Shown here: piece after piece, positions 9,839 through 20,910 of the stretch
How the letters are laid out: the number at the start of each line of letters is the position of its first letter
How positions within the stretch are numbered: the stretch's first letter is position 1
Assembly (NCBI RefSeq): GCF_016107395.1
Contig: NZ_JAAIKO010000008.1
Coordinates: 1-64,000 of the forward strand
DNA from: Streptomyces fildesensis
GTDB taxonomy: Bacteria; Actinomycetota; Actinomycetes; Streptomycetales; Streptomycetaceae
Reading direction: 5' to 3'
Length of the DNA: 64,000 nucleotides
Translations under genes and position numbers: made by a program
Notes under the pieces: generated by a model
Seen by the model: the letters and a program-made list of their open reading frames with translations, nothing else
Told to the model about the DNA's origin: nothing
Database searches by the model: none

Positions 9839-11467
9839 ATGACCATTGCCGAGGACATGACCTCGACCCGGCCGCAGACGCTGGCCCCGGTGACGGGACA
9901 GCTCCCGCCACCCCGCCAGGACCCGCGGTCCCGGGTCGCGCTGCTCAACCTGGTCAAACAGACGGTCAGGGACGGACCGGGCCCGCGTGCCACGGAGCAG
10001 CAGTGGGCCAAGGGCAAGCTGACCGTCCACGAGCGGCTGGAACTGCTCTTCGACGAGGGCACGTTCACCGAGATCGAACCGCTGCGCCGGCACCGTGCCA
10101 CCGGCTTCGGCCTGGAGAACAAGCGCCCTTACACCGACGGTGTGGTGACCGGCTGGGGCGAGGTCATGGGCCGCACGGTCTTCGTCTACGCCCATGACTT
10201 CCGGATCTTCGGCGGCTCGCTGGGCGAGGCCCACGCCGAGAAGATCCACAAGGTGATGGACCTGGCCGAATCGGCCGGCGCACCACTGGTCAGCCTCAGC
10301 GACGGCGCCGGGGCCCGGATCCAGGAAGGCGTCACCGCACTCGCCGGATACGGCGGCATCTTCCGCCGCAACGTCCGCTCGTCGGGTGTCATCCCGCAGA
10401 TCAGCGTGATGCTCGGCCCGTGCGCGGGCGGCGCCACCTACTCGCCGGCGCTCACCGACTTCGTCTTCATGGTGCGCGGCACCTCGCAGATGTACATCAC
10501 CGGGCCCGATGTGGTGCAGGCCGTCACCGGCGAGAAGATCTCCCACGACCAGCTCGGCGGCGCCGACGTGCACGCGTCGATCTCCGGCGCGGCGCAGTTC
10601 GTCTACGAGGACGAGGCCGAGTGCCTCGCCGAAGTCCGCTATCTGCTCTCGCTGCTGCCCTCGAACAACCGGGAACTGCCGCCGGCCGTCGCGACGGCCG
10701 ACCCGGCCGACCGCCGCAACGAGTCGCTGCTGGAACTGGTGCCGGCCGACGCCAACCGCGCCTACGACATCCGGCCGGTGATCGAGGAGATCGTCGACGA
10801 CGGCGACTTCTTCGAGGTGCACGCCGCCTGGGCCACCAACATCGTCTGTGCGCTGGCGCGGCTGGACGGCCAGGTGGTCGGCATCGTGGCCAACCAGCCG
10901 GCTTCACTGGCGGGCGTCCTGGACATCAACGCGTCGGAAAAGGCCGCACGCTTCGTCCAGATGTGCGACTCGTTCAGCATTCCGCTGGTCACCCTCGTCG
11001 ACGTGCCGGGCTTCCTGCCCGGCAGCGCGCAGGAGCACGGCGGCATCATCCGGCACGGCGCGAAGCTGCTGTACGCGTACTGCAACGCCACCGTGCCGCG
11101 CATCCAGGTCATCCTCCGCAAGGCCTACGGCGGTTCGTACATCGTCATGGACTCACGGTCCATCGGCACCGACCTGTCCTTCGCCTGGCCGACCAACGAG
11201 ATCGCGGTCATGGGTGCGGAGGGCGCCGCCAACGTCGTCTTCCGGCGCGAGATCGCCGCGGCCGACGACCCGGACGCGGTCCGCGCCGAGCGCATCAAGC
11301 AGTACCAGGAGGAACTGATGCACCCCTACTACGCGGCGGAGCGCGGCCTCGTCGACGACGTCATCGACCCGGCGGAGACCCGTTCCGTGCTGATCCGCTC
11401 GCTGGCGATGCTCCGCACGAAGCACGCCACGCTCCCGTCCCGCAAGCACGGAAACCCGCCGGTGTGA
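9839..11467 (+). CDS. Acyl-CoA carboxylase beta (carboxyltransferase) subunit
   Basis: 542 residues, normal for the PccB/AccB family. The protein transfers the carboxyl group from biotin to an acyl-CoA to make malonyl- or methylmalonyl-CoA. Visible motifs are SDGAGARIQEG, GPCAGGATYSPALTDF and KAYGGSYIVMDSRSIG. The isoleucine in GSYIVM sits where propionyl-specific PccB of S. coelicolor has Asp422, a position reported to control substrate choice; Ile is the AccB-like state, so acetyl-CoA or a longer acyl-CoA is likelier than strict propionyl-CoA. That suits the malonyl-type AT at the left edge. It needs a biotinylated alpha subunit encoded elsewhere. The start is uncertain: ATG 9839 or GTG 9827. 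Confidence 0.92.
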   Translation: MTIAEDMTSTRPQTLAPVTGQLPPPRQDPRSRVALLNLVKQTVRDGPGPRATEQQWAKGKLTVHERLELLFDEGTFTEIEPLRRHRATGFGLENKRPYTDGVVTGWGEVMGRTVFVYAHDFRIFGGSLGEAHAEKIHKVMDLAESAGAPLVSLSDGAGARIQEGVTALAGYGGIFRRNVRSSGVIPQISVMLGPCAGGATYSPALTDFVFMVRGTSQMYITGPDVVQAVTGEKISHDQLGGADVHASISGAAQFVYEDEAECLAEVRYLLSLLPSNNRELPPAVATADPADRRNESLLELVPADANRAYDIRPVIEEIVDDGDFFEVHAAWATNIVCALARLDGQVVGIVANQPASLAGVLDINASEKAARFVQMCDSFSIPLVTLVDVPGFLPGSAQEHGGIIRHGAKLLYAYCNATVPRIQVILRKAYGGSYIVMDSRSIGTDLSFAWPTNEIAVMGAEGAANVVFRREIAAADDPDAVRAERIKQYQEELMHPYYAAERGLVDDVIDPAETRSVLIRSLAMLRTKHATLPSRKHGNPPV

Positions 11468-11724
11468 CGGCGATGACGACACCGGGCGCACCGGCCGCAG
11501 AGGAGCCGGCAGCAGACGTGGCCGCGGACGAACTGCTCATCCAGTTCGTCCGCGGCGAGCCGGACGACGAACAGGTGGCCGCCGCGACGGTCGCCCTGCT
11601 CGCGGTCCTCCGGCAGAAGGCCGTGGCCGACGACGACCAGGGCGGGCGCGGCGGCCAGAGCAGCCGGCCGCCGCGCTGGACCCCCGACAGCTACAGCCCG
11701 CCGGGCGCCTGGGCCTACGGCTGA
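11464..11724 (+). CDS. Acyl-CoA carboxylase epsilon subunit
   Basis: 86 residues from GTG 11464, which overlaps the beta-subunit stop (GTGA); ATG 11473 would give 83. The middle part ELLIQFVRGEPDDEQVAAATVALLAVL matches the short actinobacterial epsilon subunits that bind and stimulate the carboxyltransferase, and the aromatic tail (WTPDSY, GAWAYG) is typical too. The overlap suggests one-to-one production with the beta subunit. Having its own epsilon argues that this is a dedicated carboxylase. A strong terminator hairpin follows within 20 bases, so the transcript holds these two genes. Confidence 0.85.
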   Translation: MTAMTTPGAPAAEEPAADVAADELLIQFVRGEPDDEQVAAATVALLAVLRQKAVADDDQGGRGGQSSRPPRWTPDSYSPPGAWAYG

Positions 11725-11742
11725 CAGCCACGAACTCTCCGC

Positions 11743-11777
11743 CTGTGCCCCGGATCCGCTGCGGATCCGGGGCACAG
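11743..11777 (+). terminator. Terminator hairpin after the carboxylase pair
   Basis: A 35-base perfect inverted repeat: the left arm from 11743 (CTGTGCCCCGGATCCGC) pairs base for base with the right arm ending at 11777. There is no T-tract, as is common in Streptomyces. It ends the plus-strand carboxylase transcript. Confidence 0.75.
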
Positions 11778-11880
11778 CCGTATGTCCACCGTATGGGTCC
11801 GCAGCGTGCGGTCCGCAGCGCTGAACTGCTGGGCCGGGCAACGGGCGGGCAAGGGCGGGCAACGGGCGGGCAACACTGAA

Positions 11881-11909
11881 CCCACCGCCTCACTCACTGA
11901 GGCGGTGGG
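11881..11909. terminator. Hairpin between convergent genes, probably a bidirectional terminator
   Basis: CCCACCGCCTCA at 11881-11892 pairs with TGAGGCGGTGGG at 11898-11909 over a five-base loop. It lies between the plus-strand carboxylase pair and the minus-strand membrane protein, so it could stop both. Just before it (about 11835-11873) CGGGCGGGCAA-like units repeat three times; I see no coding sense in them. Confidence 0.65.
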
Positions 11910-11940
11910 ACGGTGGGGGGAGCGTTGGCGCGGGTTGGGG

Positions 11941-12507
11941 TCAGGCCGTCTGGTGCGCTCGGCGCGCGGCGACGGCTTTGGGGTAGCGGATCGTGAAGAG
12001 CACGGGAATCACGAAGCTGGCGACCTTGACGACGATCATGGGCGTCGTCGCGTGCGCGTCGGCGTGGATGATGAAGGCCAGCACGACGGCGGCGGCCGCG
12101 AAGGCGAGCCCCCACACCTGCGTGATGACGGCGTTGGTCCGGTAGAACGCCTCCGTGCGGGCGACCTTCTCCGGTACGAGTTTGCGTGCGATGCCGAGGG
12201 TGAACGGCCGACGGATGAGCAGCGAGCCCCAGGCGGTCAGGGCGAGCCATGCGTCGACAAGAGCCGGCCCGTAACGGACCAGATCCGAGTCCGGTTGCGC
12301 GTAGGACAGCCAGGCGATCCCCGCGAAGAACACGAACGCGCTGGTCTCGATCACCATCTCGTCCCAGTTCTTGCCGGACTTGCGATCGCGCCAGATCACC
12401 ACTGTGGCGATCCCGAGCCCGACCAGTGCACCCTTGCGCCAGTCATCGCTTGTGGCGACGAAGGCATAGGCGATCCACGGGAGGAAGCTGATGAGGTAGC
12501 GGGTCAT
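11941..12507 (-). CDS. Small polytopic membrane protein of unknown function
   Basis: 188 residues from an ATG preceded by AAAGGAG with seven bases of spacing. Several hydrophobic stretches are visible (residues about 1-20, 30-45, 60-75, 90-105, 130-150 and 160-175), so it is an integral membrane protein. The part with RRPFTLGIARKLVP, then TNAVITQVWGLAF, resembles a family of uncharacterised bacterial membrane proteins that share PFT...A...VP and N..IT..WG.AF. I do not recognise a function. It diverges from the methyl-cycle operon, and the shared intergenic region carries repeated CTAAAGCG motifs, so the two may share a regulator. Confidence 0.72.
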   Translation of the reverse strand: MTRYLISFLPWIAYAFVATSDDWRKGALVGLGIATVVIWRDRKSGKNWDEMVIETSAFVFFAGIAWLSYAQPDSDLVRYGPALVDAWLALTAWGSLLIRRPFTLGIARKLVPEKVARTEAFYRTNAVITQVWGLAFAAAAVVLAFIIHADAHATTPMIVVKVASFVIPVLFTIRYPKAVAARRAHQTA

Positions 12508-12545
12508 GGATAGCTCCTTTCTCGCATCCATTGCGACAGGCGGGA

Positions 12546-12634
12546 CTAAAGCGCCCCTAAAGCGATCCACAGCCCGCAAGGGCATCAAAAAAGGCTACCC
12601 CCGTCGGGCGGGCCGTGCACAGGTTTCGCTTTAG
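12546..12634. promoter_or_regulatory. Triple CTAAAGCG motif between divergent genes
   Basis: CTAAAGCG occurs at 12546-12553 and 12557-12564, exactly 11 bases apart on one DNA face, and in inverse orientation (CGCTTTAG) at 12627-12634. The gap separates the membrane protein gene from metK. Spacing of one helical turn suggests a protein-binding site. I looked for a SAM or SAH riboswitch here and saw no recognisable one. Confidence 0.45.
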
Positions 12635-12718
12635 CCGTCCGCAAGGAGCCGATCGCACGCTCTCGTGGATATCGCTCCACGGTCCACCGGAGCGTTGGAT
12701 ACGCATCTGGAGGAATCC

Positions 12719-13918
12719 ATGGCCCGCCGCCTTTTCACGTCGGAATCGGTTACCGAGGGACACCCCGACAAAATCGCCGACCAGATCAGTGACTCCGTCC
12801 TCGACGCACTCCTCGGGCAGGACCGCACCGCCCGGGTCGCCGTCGAAACCCTGATCACGACCGGTCAGGTACATATTGCCGGTGAGGTCACCACGTCCGC
12901 GTATGCCGATATCCCGGCGATCGTGCGGCAGACGGTGCTGGATATCGGGTACGACTCCTCCGCGAAGGGGTTCGACGGGGCTTCGTGCGGTGTGTCCGTC
13001 TCGATCGGTGCACAGTCCCCGGACATCGCGCAGGGCGTCGACACCGCGTACGAGTCGCGGGTGGAGGGCGGCGAGGACGACCTCGACCGCCAGGGCGCCG
13101 GTGACCAGGGCCTGATGTTCGGCTACGCGTGCGACGACACCCCCGAGCTGATGCCGCTGCCCATCGCCCTCGCCCACCGCCTCTCCCGCCGGCTCTCCGC
13201 GGTTCGCAAGAGCGGCCGGCTGGCGTATCTGCGCCCGGACGGCAAGACCCAGGTCACCATCGAGTACGACGGCAGCAAGGCCGTCCGCCTCGACACCGTC
13301 GTGATCTCCAGCCAGCACGCGCCCGACATCAGCCTGGACTCCCTGCTCGCCCCGGACATCCGGGAGTTCGTCGTCGAGCCCGAGCTGGAAGCCCTCGGCC
13401 TCACGCTGTCGACGGAGGGCTACCGGCTCCTCGTCAACCCGACCGGACGGTTCGAGGTCGGCGGTCCGATGGGTGACGCCGGGCTGACCGGCCGGAAGAT
13501 CATCGTCGACACGTACGGCGGGATGGCCCGGCACGGTGGCGGCGCGTTCTCCGGCAAGGACCCGTCCAAGGTGGACCGTTCCGCCGCCTACGCGATGCGC
13601 TGGGTCGCCAAGAACGTCGTCGCCGCCGATCTGGCGACGCGCTGCGAGGTGCAGGTCGCCTACGCCATCGGCAAGGCCGCCCCCGTCGGGCTGTTCGTCG
13701 AGACGTTCGGCACCGAGACCATCCCCGTGGCCCGCATCCAGGACGCCGTCAGCCAGGTCTTCGACCTGCGCCCGGCCGCCATCGTGCGTGACCTCGACCT
13801 GCTGCGGCCCATCTACGCGCAGACCGCCGCCTACGGCCACTTCGGCCGGACGGACGCCGACTTCACCTGGGAGTCCACCGACCGGGCGGCCAAACTCCGC
13901 CAGGCCGCCGGTCTCTGA
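12719..13918 (+). CDS. metK: S-adenosylmethionine synthetase
   Basis: 399 residues, full length. It makes S-adenosylmethionine from methionine and ATP in the cytoplasm. The N-terminal [19 protein letters not shown] (methionine and ATP site), [12 protein letters not shown] and [16 protein letters not shown] (phosphate-binding loop) are intact. GGAGG sits six bases before the ATG. It is the first gene of a five-gene operon with adenosine kinase, metH, metF and ahcY, which together make and recycle the methyl donor. The position next to a biosynthetic cluster suggests a pathway-dedicated copy, with a housekeeping metK elsewhere; that cannot be shown from this window. Confidence 0.96.
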   Translation: MARRLFTSESVTEGHPDKIADQISDSVLDALLGQDRTARVAVETLITTGQVHIAGEVTTSAYADIPAIVRQTVLDIGYDSSAKGFDGASCGVSVSIGAQSPDIAQGVDTAYESRVEGGEDDLDRQGAGDQGLMFGYACDDTPELMPLPIALAHRLSRRLSAVRKSGRLAYLRPDGKTQVTIEYDGSKAVRLDTVVISSQHAPDISLDSLLAPDIREFVVEPELEALGLTLSTEGYRLLVNPTGRFEVGGPMGDAGLTGRKIIVDTYGGMARHGGGAFSGKDPSKVDRSAAYAMRWVAKNVVAADLATRCEVQVAYAIGKAAPVGLFVETFGTETIPVARIQDAVSQVFDLRPAAIVRDLDLLRPIYAQTAAYGHFGRTDADFTWESTDRAAKLRQAAGL

Positions 13919-13950
13919 CAGCCGGCCGAGGAAGAGCACCGGAGGAGTGA

Positions 13951-14952
13951 GTGACTGAGATGCGCACCGCCATCACAGGATCCATCGCAACCGACCATCT
14001 GATGGTCTTCCCCGGTCGGTTCACCGACCACCTGGTCGCCGACCAGCTCCAGAACGTGTCCCTGTCCTTCCTCGCCGACACCCTGGAGGTCCGGCGGGGA
14101 GGGGTGGCGGCCAACATCGCCTTCGGCATGGGGCAGCTCGGCCTCGCCCCGGTGCTGGTCGGCGCGGTCGGCCCGGACTTCGCCGACTACCAGGTCTGGC
14201 TCAAGCAGCACGGCGTCGACACCGACTCCGTCCAGGTCTCCCACGAGCACCAGACGGCCCGCTTCGTCTGCACCACCGACTCGGTGCAGAACCAGATCGC
14301 CACGTTCTACGCGGGCGCCATGGCCGAGGCCCGCCGGATCGCCCTCGCCCCCGTCACGGAACGCGCCGGCGCCCTCGACCTGGTCGTCGTCGCGCCCAAC
14401 GACCCCGAGGCGATGCTCCGGCACACCGCAGAATGCCGTGAGCTGGGCATTCCCTTCGCGGCCGATCCTTCGCAGCAACTCGCCCGGCTGGACGGGGAGC
14501 CGGTACGGCTGCTCCTCGATGGCCCACGCTTCCTCTTCAGCAACGAGTACGAGGCGGCGCTCCTCCAGGAACGCACCGGCTGGAGCGCCGACCAGGTGCT
14601 CCAGCACGTCGGCACCTGGATCACCACGCTCGGCGCCAAGGGTGTCCGCATCGAGCGCGCGGGCGAGGCACCGCTCCTCGTACCGGCCGCCCCGACCACC
14701 GGCGCCACCGAACCCACCGGGGTCGGCGACGCCTTCCGCGCCGGGTTCCTGGCCGGCGTCACCTGGGATCTCACCCTCCGGCGCTCGGCCGAACTGGGCT
14801 GCGCCCTGGCCACCGTCGTCCTCGAATCGGTCGGCACCCAGGAGTACCACCTGGACCGCACCGACCTCCTCACCCGGCTGCGGACCGGCTACGGCACCGA
14901 GTCCGCCACCGAGCTCGAACCGCGGCTGTCCTACCTGGCGAGGTCCCTGTGA
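13951..14952 (+). CDS. PfkB-family carbohydrate kinase, probable adenosine kinase
   Basis: 333 residues from GTG 13951, preceded by GGAGG. The PfkB features are GGVAANIAFGMGQLG near the N terminus and the C-terminal TEPTGVGDAFRAGF with the catalytic aspartate in GVGDAF. Among streptomycete PfkB proteins this one sits between metK and metH and upstream of ahcY, so it most likely phosphorylates the adenosine released when S-adenosylhomocysteine is split, pulling the AhcY reaction forward. A ribokinase-like sugar kinase cannot be excluded by motif alone. Its last four bases overlap the metH start (GTGA). Confidence 0.85.
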   Translation: MTEMRTAITGSIATDHLMVFPGRFTDHLVADQLQNVSLSFLADTLEVRRGGVAANIAFGMGQLGLAPVLVGAVGPDFADYQVWLKQHGVDTDSVQVSHEHQTARFVCTTDSVQNQIATFYAGAMAEARRIALAPVTERAGALDLVVVAPNDPEAMLRHTAECRELGIPFAADPSQQLARLDGEPVRLLLDGPRFLFSNEYEAALLQERTGWSADQVLQHVGTWITTLGAKGVRIERAGEAPLLVPAAPTTGATEPTGVGDAFRAGFLAGVTWDLTLRRSAELGCALATVVLESVGTQEYHLDRTDLLTRLRTGYGTESATELEPRLSYLARSL

Positions 14953-17900
14953 GCGTGAGCCAGGAGAGGGTGCGGCTGCTGCGGGACGCGTTCGCGTCGC
15001 GGGTGGTGGTGGGCGACGGCGCCATGGGCACGATGCTCCAGGCGCAGGACCCGTCGATGGACGACTTCGAGAACCTGGAGGGGTGCAACGAGGTTCTGAA
15101 CGTCACCCGGCCGGACATCGTCCGGTCGGTGCACGAGGAGTACTTCGCGGCGGGTGTCGACTGCGTCGAGACCAACACCTTCGGGGCGAACCTGGCGGCA
15201 CTGGGGGAGTACGACATCCCCGGCCGCATTCATGAACTCTCGGTCTCCGGTGCCCGGTTGGCCCGCGAGGTGGCGGACGGCTTCGCCACGCCCGACCGGC
15301 CGCGCTGGGTGCTCGGCTCCGTCGGGCCGGGCACCAAGCTCCCGACCCTCGGCCACGCCCCCTACGCACTGCTGCGGGACGGCTACGAGGAGAACGTCGC
15401 CGGCCTCATCGAGGGCGGCGCGGACGCGATCCTGGTGGAGACCACCCAGGACCTGCTCCAGACCAAGGCCGCCATCGTCGGCGCCCGGCGGGCGATGAGC
15501 TCCGCGGGCATCCACCTGCCGCTGATCTGCCAGGTCACGGTGGAGACGACGGGCACGATGCTGCTCGGCTCCGAGATCGGCGCGGCGCTGACGGCGCTGG
15601 AGCCGCTCGGCATCGACATGATCGGGCTGAACTGCGCCACCGGCCCCGCCGAGATGAGCGAGCACCTGCGGTATCTTGCCCGGCACGCCCGTATCGCCGT
15701 CTCCTGCATGCCGAACGCCGGCCTGCCGGTGCTGGGCAAGGACGGTGCGCACTACCCGCTGTCGCCGGAGGAACTGGCGGACGCGCACGAGACGTTCGTG
15801 GGCGAGTACGGGTTGTCGCTGGTCGGCGGCTGCTGCGGCACCACCCCCGAGCACCTGCGCCAGGTCGTGGAGCGGGTGCGGGGCCTGGATGTCGTGCAGC
15901 GCAGCCCGCGCCCCGAGCCGGGCGCCGCCTCGCTCTACCAGACCGTCCCGTTCCGGCAGGACACCTCGTACCTCGCCATCGGTGAGCGGACGAACGCCAA
16001 CGGGTCGAAGAAGTTCCGTGAGGCCATGCTCGAAGGGCGCTGGGACGACTGCGTCGAGATGGCCCGCGACCAGATCCGCGAGGGCGCGCACCTGCTGGAC
16101 CTGTGCGTGGACTACGTCGGGCGTGACGGGGTCGCGGACATGGCCGAGGTCGCGGGCCGTTTCGCGACGGCGTCGACGCTGCCGATCGTGCTGGACTCCA
16201 CCGAGGTCCCGGTGCTGCGGGCGGGGTTGGAGAAGCTGGGTGGTCGGGCGGTCATCAACTCCGTGAACTACGAGGACGGTGACGGTCCCGAGTCCCGGTT
16301 CGCGCAGATCACGGCGCTGGCGGCCGAACATGGTGCCGCGCTGATCGCGCTGACGATCGACGAGGAGGGCCAGGCCCGCACCCCGGAGCACAAGGTCGCC
16401 ATCGCGGAGCGGCTCATCGAGGACCTGACCACCAACTGGGGCATCCTTGAATCGGACATCCTCGTCGACTGTCTGACCTTCACGATCGCGACCGGTCAGG
16501 AGGAGTCCCGCAAGGACGGGATCTCGACGATCGAGGCGATCCGTGAGCTGAAGCGCCGCCATCCGATGGTGCAGACGACGCTGGGTCTGTCGAACATCTC
16601 CTTCGGCCTGAATCCGGCCGCCCGTGTCGTGCTGAACTCGGTCTTCCTGAACGAGTGTGTGGACGCCGGCCTGGACTCCGCGATCGTGCACGCCAGCAAG
16701 ATCGTGCCGAGCGCCCGCATTCCTGAGGAGCAGCGGGAGATCGCGCTGGATCTGGTCCATGACCGGCGTCGTGAGGGTTATGACCCGTTGCAGGCTTTCC
16801 TGGCGGCGTTCGAGGGCGTCGACATGAAGTCCGTCAAGGCCGGCCGTGCGGAGGAACTGGCTGCGCTGCCGCTGGACGAGCGGTTGCAGCGGCGGATCAT
16901 CGACGGGGAGAAGAACGGTCTGGAGCAGGATCTCGATGAGGCGCTGACCGTTCAGTCGGCTCTGCGGATCGTCAATGACACGTTGTTGGAGGGTATGAAG
17001 GTCGTCGGTGAGCTGTTCGGTTCGGGTCAGATGCAGCTGCCGTTCGTGCTGCAGTCCGCGGAGGTCATGAAGACCGCGGTCGCCTACCTCGAACCGCACA
17101 TGGAGAAGTCCGACGCCGACGGCAAGGGCACCATCGTGCTGGCCACGGTCCGTGGCGACGTCCATGACATCGGCAAGAACCTGGTCGACATCATCCTGTC
17201 CAACAACGGCTACAACGTCGTGAACCTCGGCATCAAGCAGCCGGTGGCGGCGATCCTGGACGCGGCGACCGAGCACAAGGCCGATGTGATCGGGATGTCG
17301 GGTCTCCTGGTGAAATCCACCGTGATCATGAAGGAGAACCTGCAGGAGCTCAACCAGCGCAAGATGGCCGCCGACTACCCCGTCATTCTGGGTGGCGCAG
17401 CATTGACCCGCGCCTATGTCGAGCAGGACCTGCACGAGATCTACGAGGGCGAGGTCCGCTACGCGCGGGACGCGTTCGAAGGCCTGCGGCTGATGGACGC
17501 GCTGATCGCCGTCAAGCGCGGCGTCCCCGGCGCCACCCTCCCGCCGCTCAAGCAGCGCCGCGTCGCCGCCGTGGACCGTCCCGCACGCGGCCCGGTGGCC
17601 CCGGAACCGCTGCCCGCCCGCTCCGACGTGGCCGCCGACAACCCCGTCCCGAAGGCGCCGTTCCTGGGGACGCGGATTGTGAAGGGCATTCCGCTCGCGG
17701 AGTACTCCTCCTGGCTGGACGAGCGGGCCACGTTCATGGGCCAGTGGGGCCTGAAGTCCGGCCGTGGCGGCGGGCCTTCGTACGAGGAGCTGGTCGAGAC
17801 GGAGGGCCGGCCGCGGCTGCGGATGTGGCTGGACCGGCTGCACACCGAGAACATGCTGGAGGCGGCCGTGGTCTACGGCTACTTCCCCTGCGTGTCCAAG

Positions 17901-18437
17901 GGCGACGACCTGATCATCCTGGACGAGAAGACCGGCGGCGAGAGCCACCGCTTCACGTTCCCCCGCCAGCACCGCGACCGGCACCTCTGCCTGTCGGACT
18001 TCTTCCGCCCCGAGGGCAGCGGTGAGCCCGATGTCATCGCGCTCACCGTCGTGACCATGGGGAACAGGGTCTCCGAGGTGGCGAACGAGCTGTTCGCCGC
18101 CAACGCCTACCGCGACTATCTCGAACTGCACGGTCTCTCCGTCCAGTTGACCGAGGCGCTGGCCGAGTACTGGCACGCCCGGATCCGCACCGAACTGGGG
18201 ATCGCGGGCGCCGACCCGGACAACCTGGACGCGATGTTCCGCACCGAGTACCAGGGCTGCCGCTACTCGCTCGGCTACCCGGCCTGCCCGGACCTGGAGG
18301 ACCGCGCCAAGATCATGGACCTTCTCAAGCCGGAACGTATCGGCGTCGTCCTGTCCGAGGAGTTCCAGCTGCACCCGGAGCAGTCCACCGACGCGATCGT
18401 CATCCACCACCCGGAAGCCAGCTACTACAAGGCGTGA
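14949..18437 (+). CDS. metH: Cobalamin-dependent methionine synthase
   Basis: 1162 residues, complete. The homocysteine domain (about 1-310) has the zinc cysteines Cys229 (in LNCATG) and Cys295-Cys296 (in GGCCGTT). The pterin domain (about 330-620) starts at [13 protein letters not shown]. The cap and B12 domains (about 640-860) have DVHDIGKN, in which His739 is the lower ligand of cobalt. The C-terminal activation domain (about 890-1162) binds SAM for reductive reactivation and includes YFPC and [20 protein letters not shown] sequence. It methylates homocysteine with methyl-tetrahydrofolate. The GTG start overlaps the kinase stop, and the next gene, metF, makes the methyl-folate it uses. Confidence 0.96.
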   Translation: MSVSQERVRLLRDAFASRVVVGDGAMGTMLQAQDPSMDDFENLEGCNEVLNVTRPDIVRSVHEEYFAAGVDCVETNTFGANLAALGEYDIPGRIHELSVSGARLAREVADGFATPDRPRWVLGSVGPGTKLPTLGHAPYALLRDGYEENVAGLIEGGADAILVETTQDLLQTKAAIVGARRAMSSAGIHLPLICQVTVETTGTMLLGSEIGAALTALEPLGIDMIGLNCATGPAEMSEHLRYLARHARIAVSCMPNAGLPVLGKDGAHYPLSPEELADAHETFVGEYGLSLVGGCCGTTPEHLRQVVERVRGLDVVQRSPRPEPGAASLYQTVPFRQDTSYLAIGERTNANGSKKFREAMLEGRWDDCVEMARDQIREGAHLLDLCVDYVGRDGVADMAEVAGRFATASTLPIVLDSTEVPVLRAGLEKLGGRAVINSVNYEDGDGPESRFAQITALAAEHGAALIALTIDEEGQARTPEHKVAIAERLIEDLTTNWGILESDILVDCLTFTIATGQEESRKDGISTIEAIRELKRRHPMVQTTLGLSNISFGLNPAARVVLNSVFLNECVDAGLDSAIVHASKIVPSARIPEEQREIALDLVHDRRREGYDPLQAFLAAFEGVDMKSVKAGRAEELAALPLDERLQRRIIDGEKNGLEQDLDEALTVQSALRIVNDTLLEGMKVVGELFGSGQMQLPFVLQSAEVMKTAVAYLEPHMEKSDADGKGTIVLATVRGDVHDIGKNLVDIILSNNGYNVVNLGIKQPVAAILDAATEHKADVIGMSGLLVKSTVIMKENLQELNQRKMAADYPVILGGAALTRAYVEQDLHEIYEGEVRYARDAFEGLRLMDALIAVKRGVPGATLPPLKQRRVAAVDRPARGPVAPEPLPARSDVAADNPVPKAPFLGTRIVKGIPLAEYSSWLDERATFMGQWGLKSGRGGGPSYEELVETEGRPRLRMWLDRLHTENMLEAAVVYGYFPCVSKGDDLIILDEKTGGESHRFTFPRQHRDRHLCLSDFFRPEGSGEPDVIALTVVTMGNRVSEVANELFAANAYRDYLELHGLSVQLTEALAEYWHARIRTELGIAGADPDNLDAMFRTEYQGCRYSLGYPACPDLEDRAKIMDLLKPERIGVVLSEEFQLHPEQSTDAIVIHHPEASYYKA

Positions 18438-18454
18438 GGAGGACCGTCCCCGCT

Positions 18455-19379
18455 ATGACCACCGCATTGACCACCGCTATGACCCCCGTTGTGAATGCGC
18501 CGACGACCAGTAACAACCTGCGCGATGTCCTCGCCGCCGGGCAGCGCACGTTCTCGTTCGAGTTCTTCCCTCCGAAGACGGACGCGGGCGAGCGCGTCCT
18601 GTGGGACGCGGTCCGCCGTATCGAGGCCGTCGGTCCCACCTTCGTGTCCGTCACCTACGGCGCCGGCGGCTCCTCGCGCGACCGGACCGTGGACGTCACC
18701 CGGCGGATCGCCACCGAGACGACGCTGCGCCCGGTCGCCCATCTGACCGCGGTCGGCCACACGGTGGCGGAGCTGCGGCAGATCGTCGGCCGGTACGCGG
18801 ACGCCGGGATCCGCGACGTCCTCGTCCTGCGCGGCGACCCGCCGGGCGACCCGCGCGGCCCGTGGCAGCGGCATCCCGGAGGCCTGGACCACGCGGCGGA
18901 CCTCGTCGAACTCGTCCGTTCCATCGGCGACTTCAGCATCGGCGTGGCGGCCTTCCCCGAACGCCACCCCCGCTCCCTGAACTGGGACGACGACATCCGG
19001 CACTTCGTCGACAAGTGCCGGGCGGGCGCCGACTACGCCATCACCCAGATGTTCTTCGACGCGGACGACTACCTGCGGCTGCGCGACCGGGTGGCCGCCG
19101 CGGGATGCGACACCCCGATCATCCCGGAGATCATGCCCGCCACCGACGTCCGGCAGATCCGGCGCTTCGCGGAGCTGAGCGACGCGACCTTCCCGCCGGC
19201 GCTGGCCGAGCAGCTGGCGGCGGCGCAGGACGCCCCGGCGACCGCCCACCGGATCGGGGTGGACCACGCGACGCGGCTGGCCCAGCGCCTGCTCGACGCC
19301 GGTGCCCCCGGCCTGCACTACATCACCCTCAACCGGTCCACCGCGACGCTTGAGATCCACCAGAACACAAGGAGCGCAG

Positions 19380-19402
<23 letters not shown>
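18455..19402 (+). CDS. metF: Methylenetetrahydrofolate reductase
   Basis: 315 residues from ATG 18455, with GAGGAGG about 12 bases upstream; a GTG at 18434 overlapping the metH stop would add seven residues. The TIM-barrel flavoprotein motifs [38 protein letters not shown] and [11 protein letters not shown] are all present. It reduces 5,10-methylene- to 5-methyl-tetrahydrofolate, the methyl donor for MetH next door. The C-terminal 23 bases overlap the start of ahcY, a tight coupling. Confidence 0.95.
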
Positions 19403-20825
<1,423 letters not shown>

Positions 20826-20910
20826 CACCACTCCTGATATCGCCACTGATCCACCCGGTACCGGTGGGTGGAGGGCGTGACGTGACGGGCGCTGCGGGGT
20901 TCATCTCCAT

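Noticed and set aside
12508..12718. SAM or SAH riboswitch before metK
   Set aside because: I looked for the conserved cores and found none; only short repeats and weak stems are present.
14931..18410. A 1159-codon minus-strand frame opposite metH
   Set aside because: Its sequence is Arg/Gly/Val/Asp-rich and has no known domain, while the plus strand encodes complete MetH with all its motifs.
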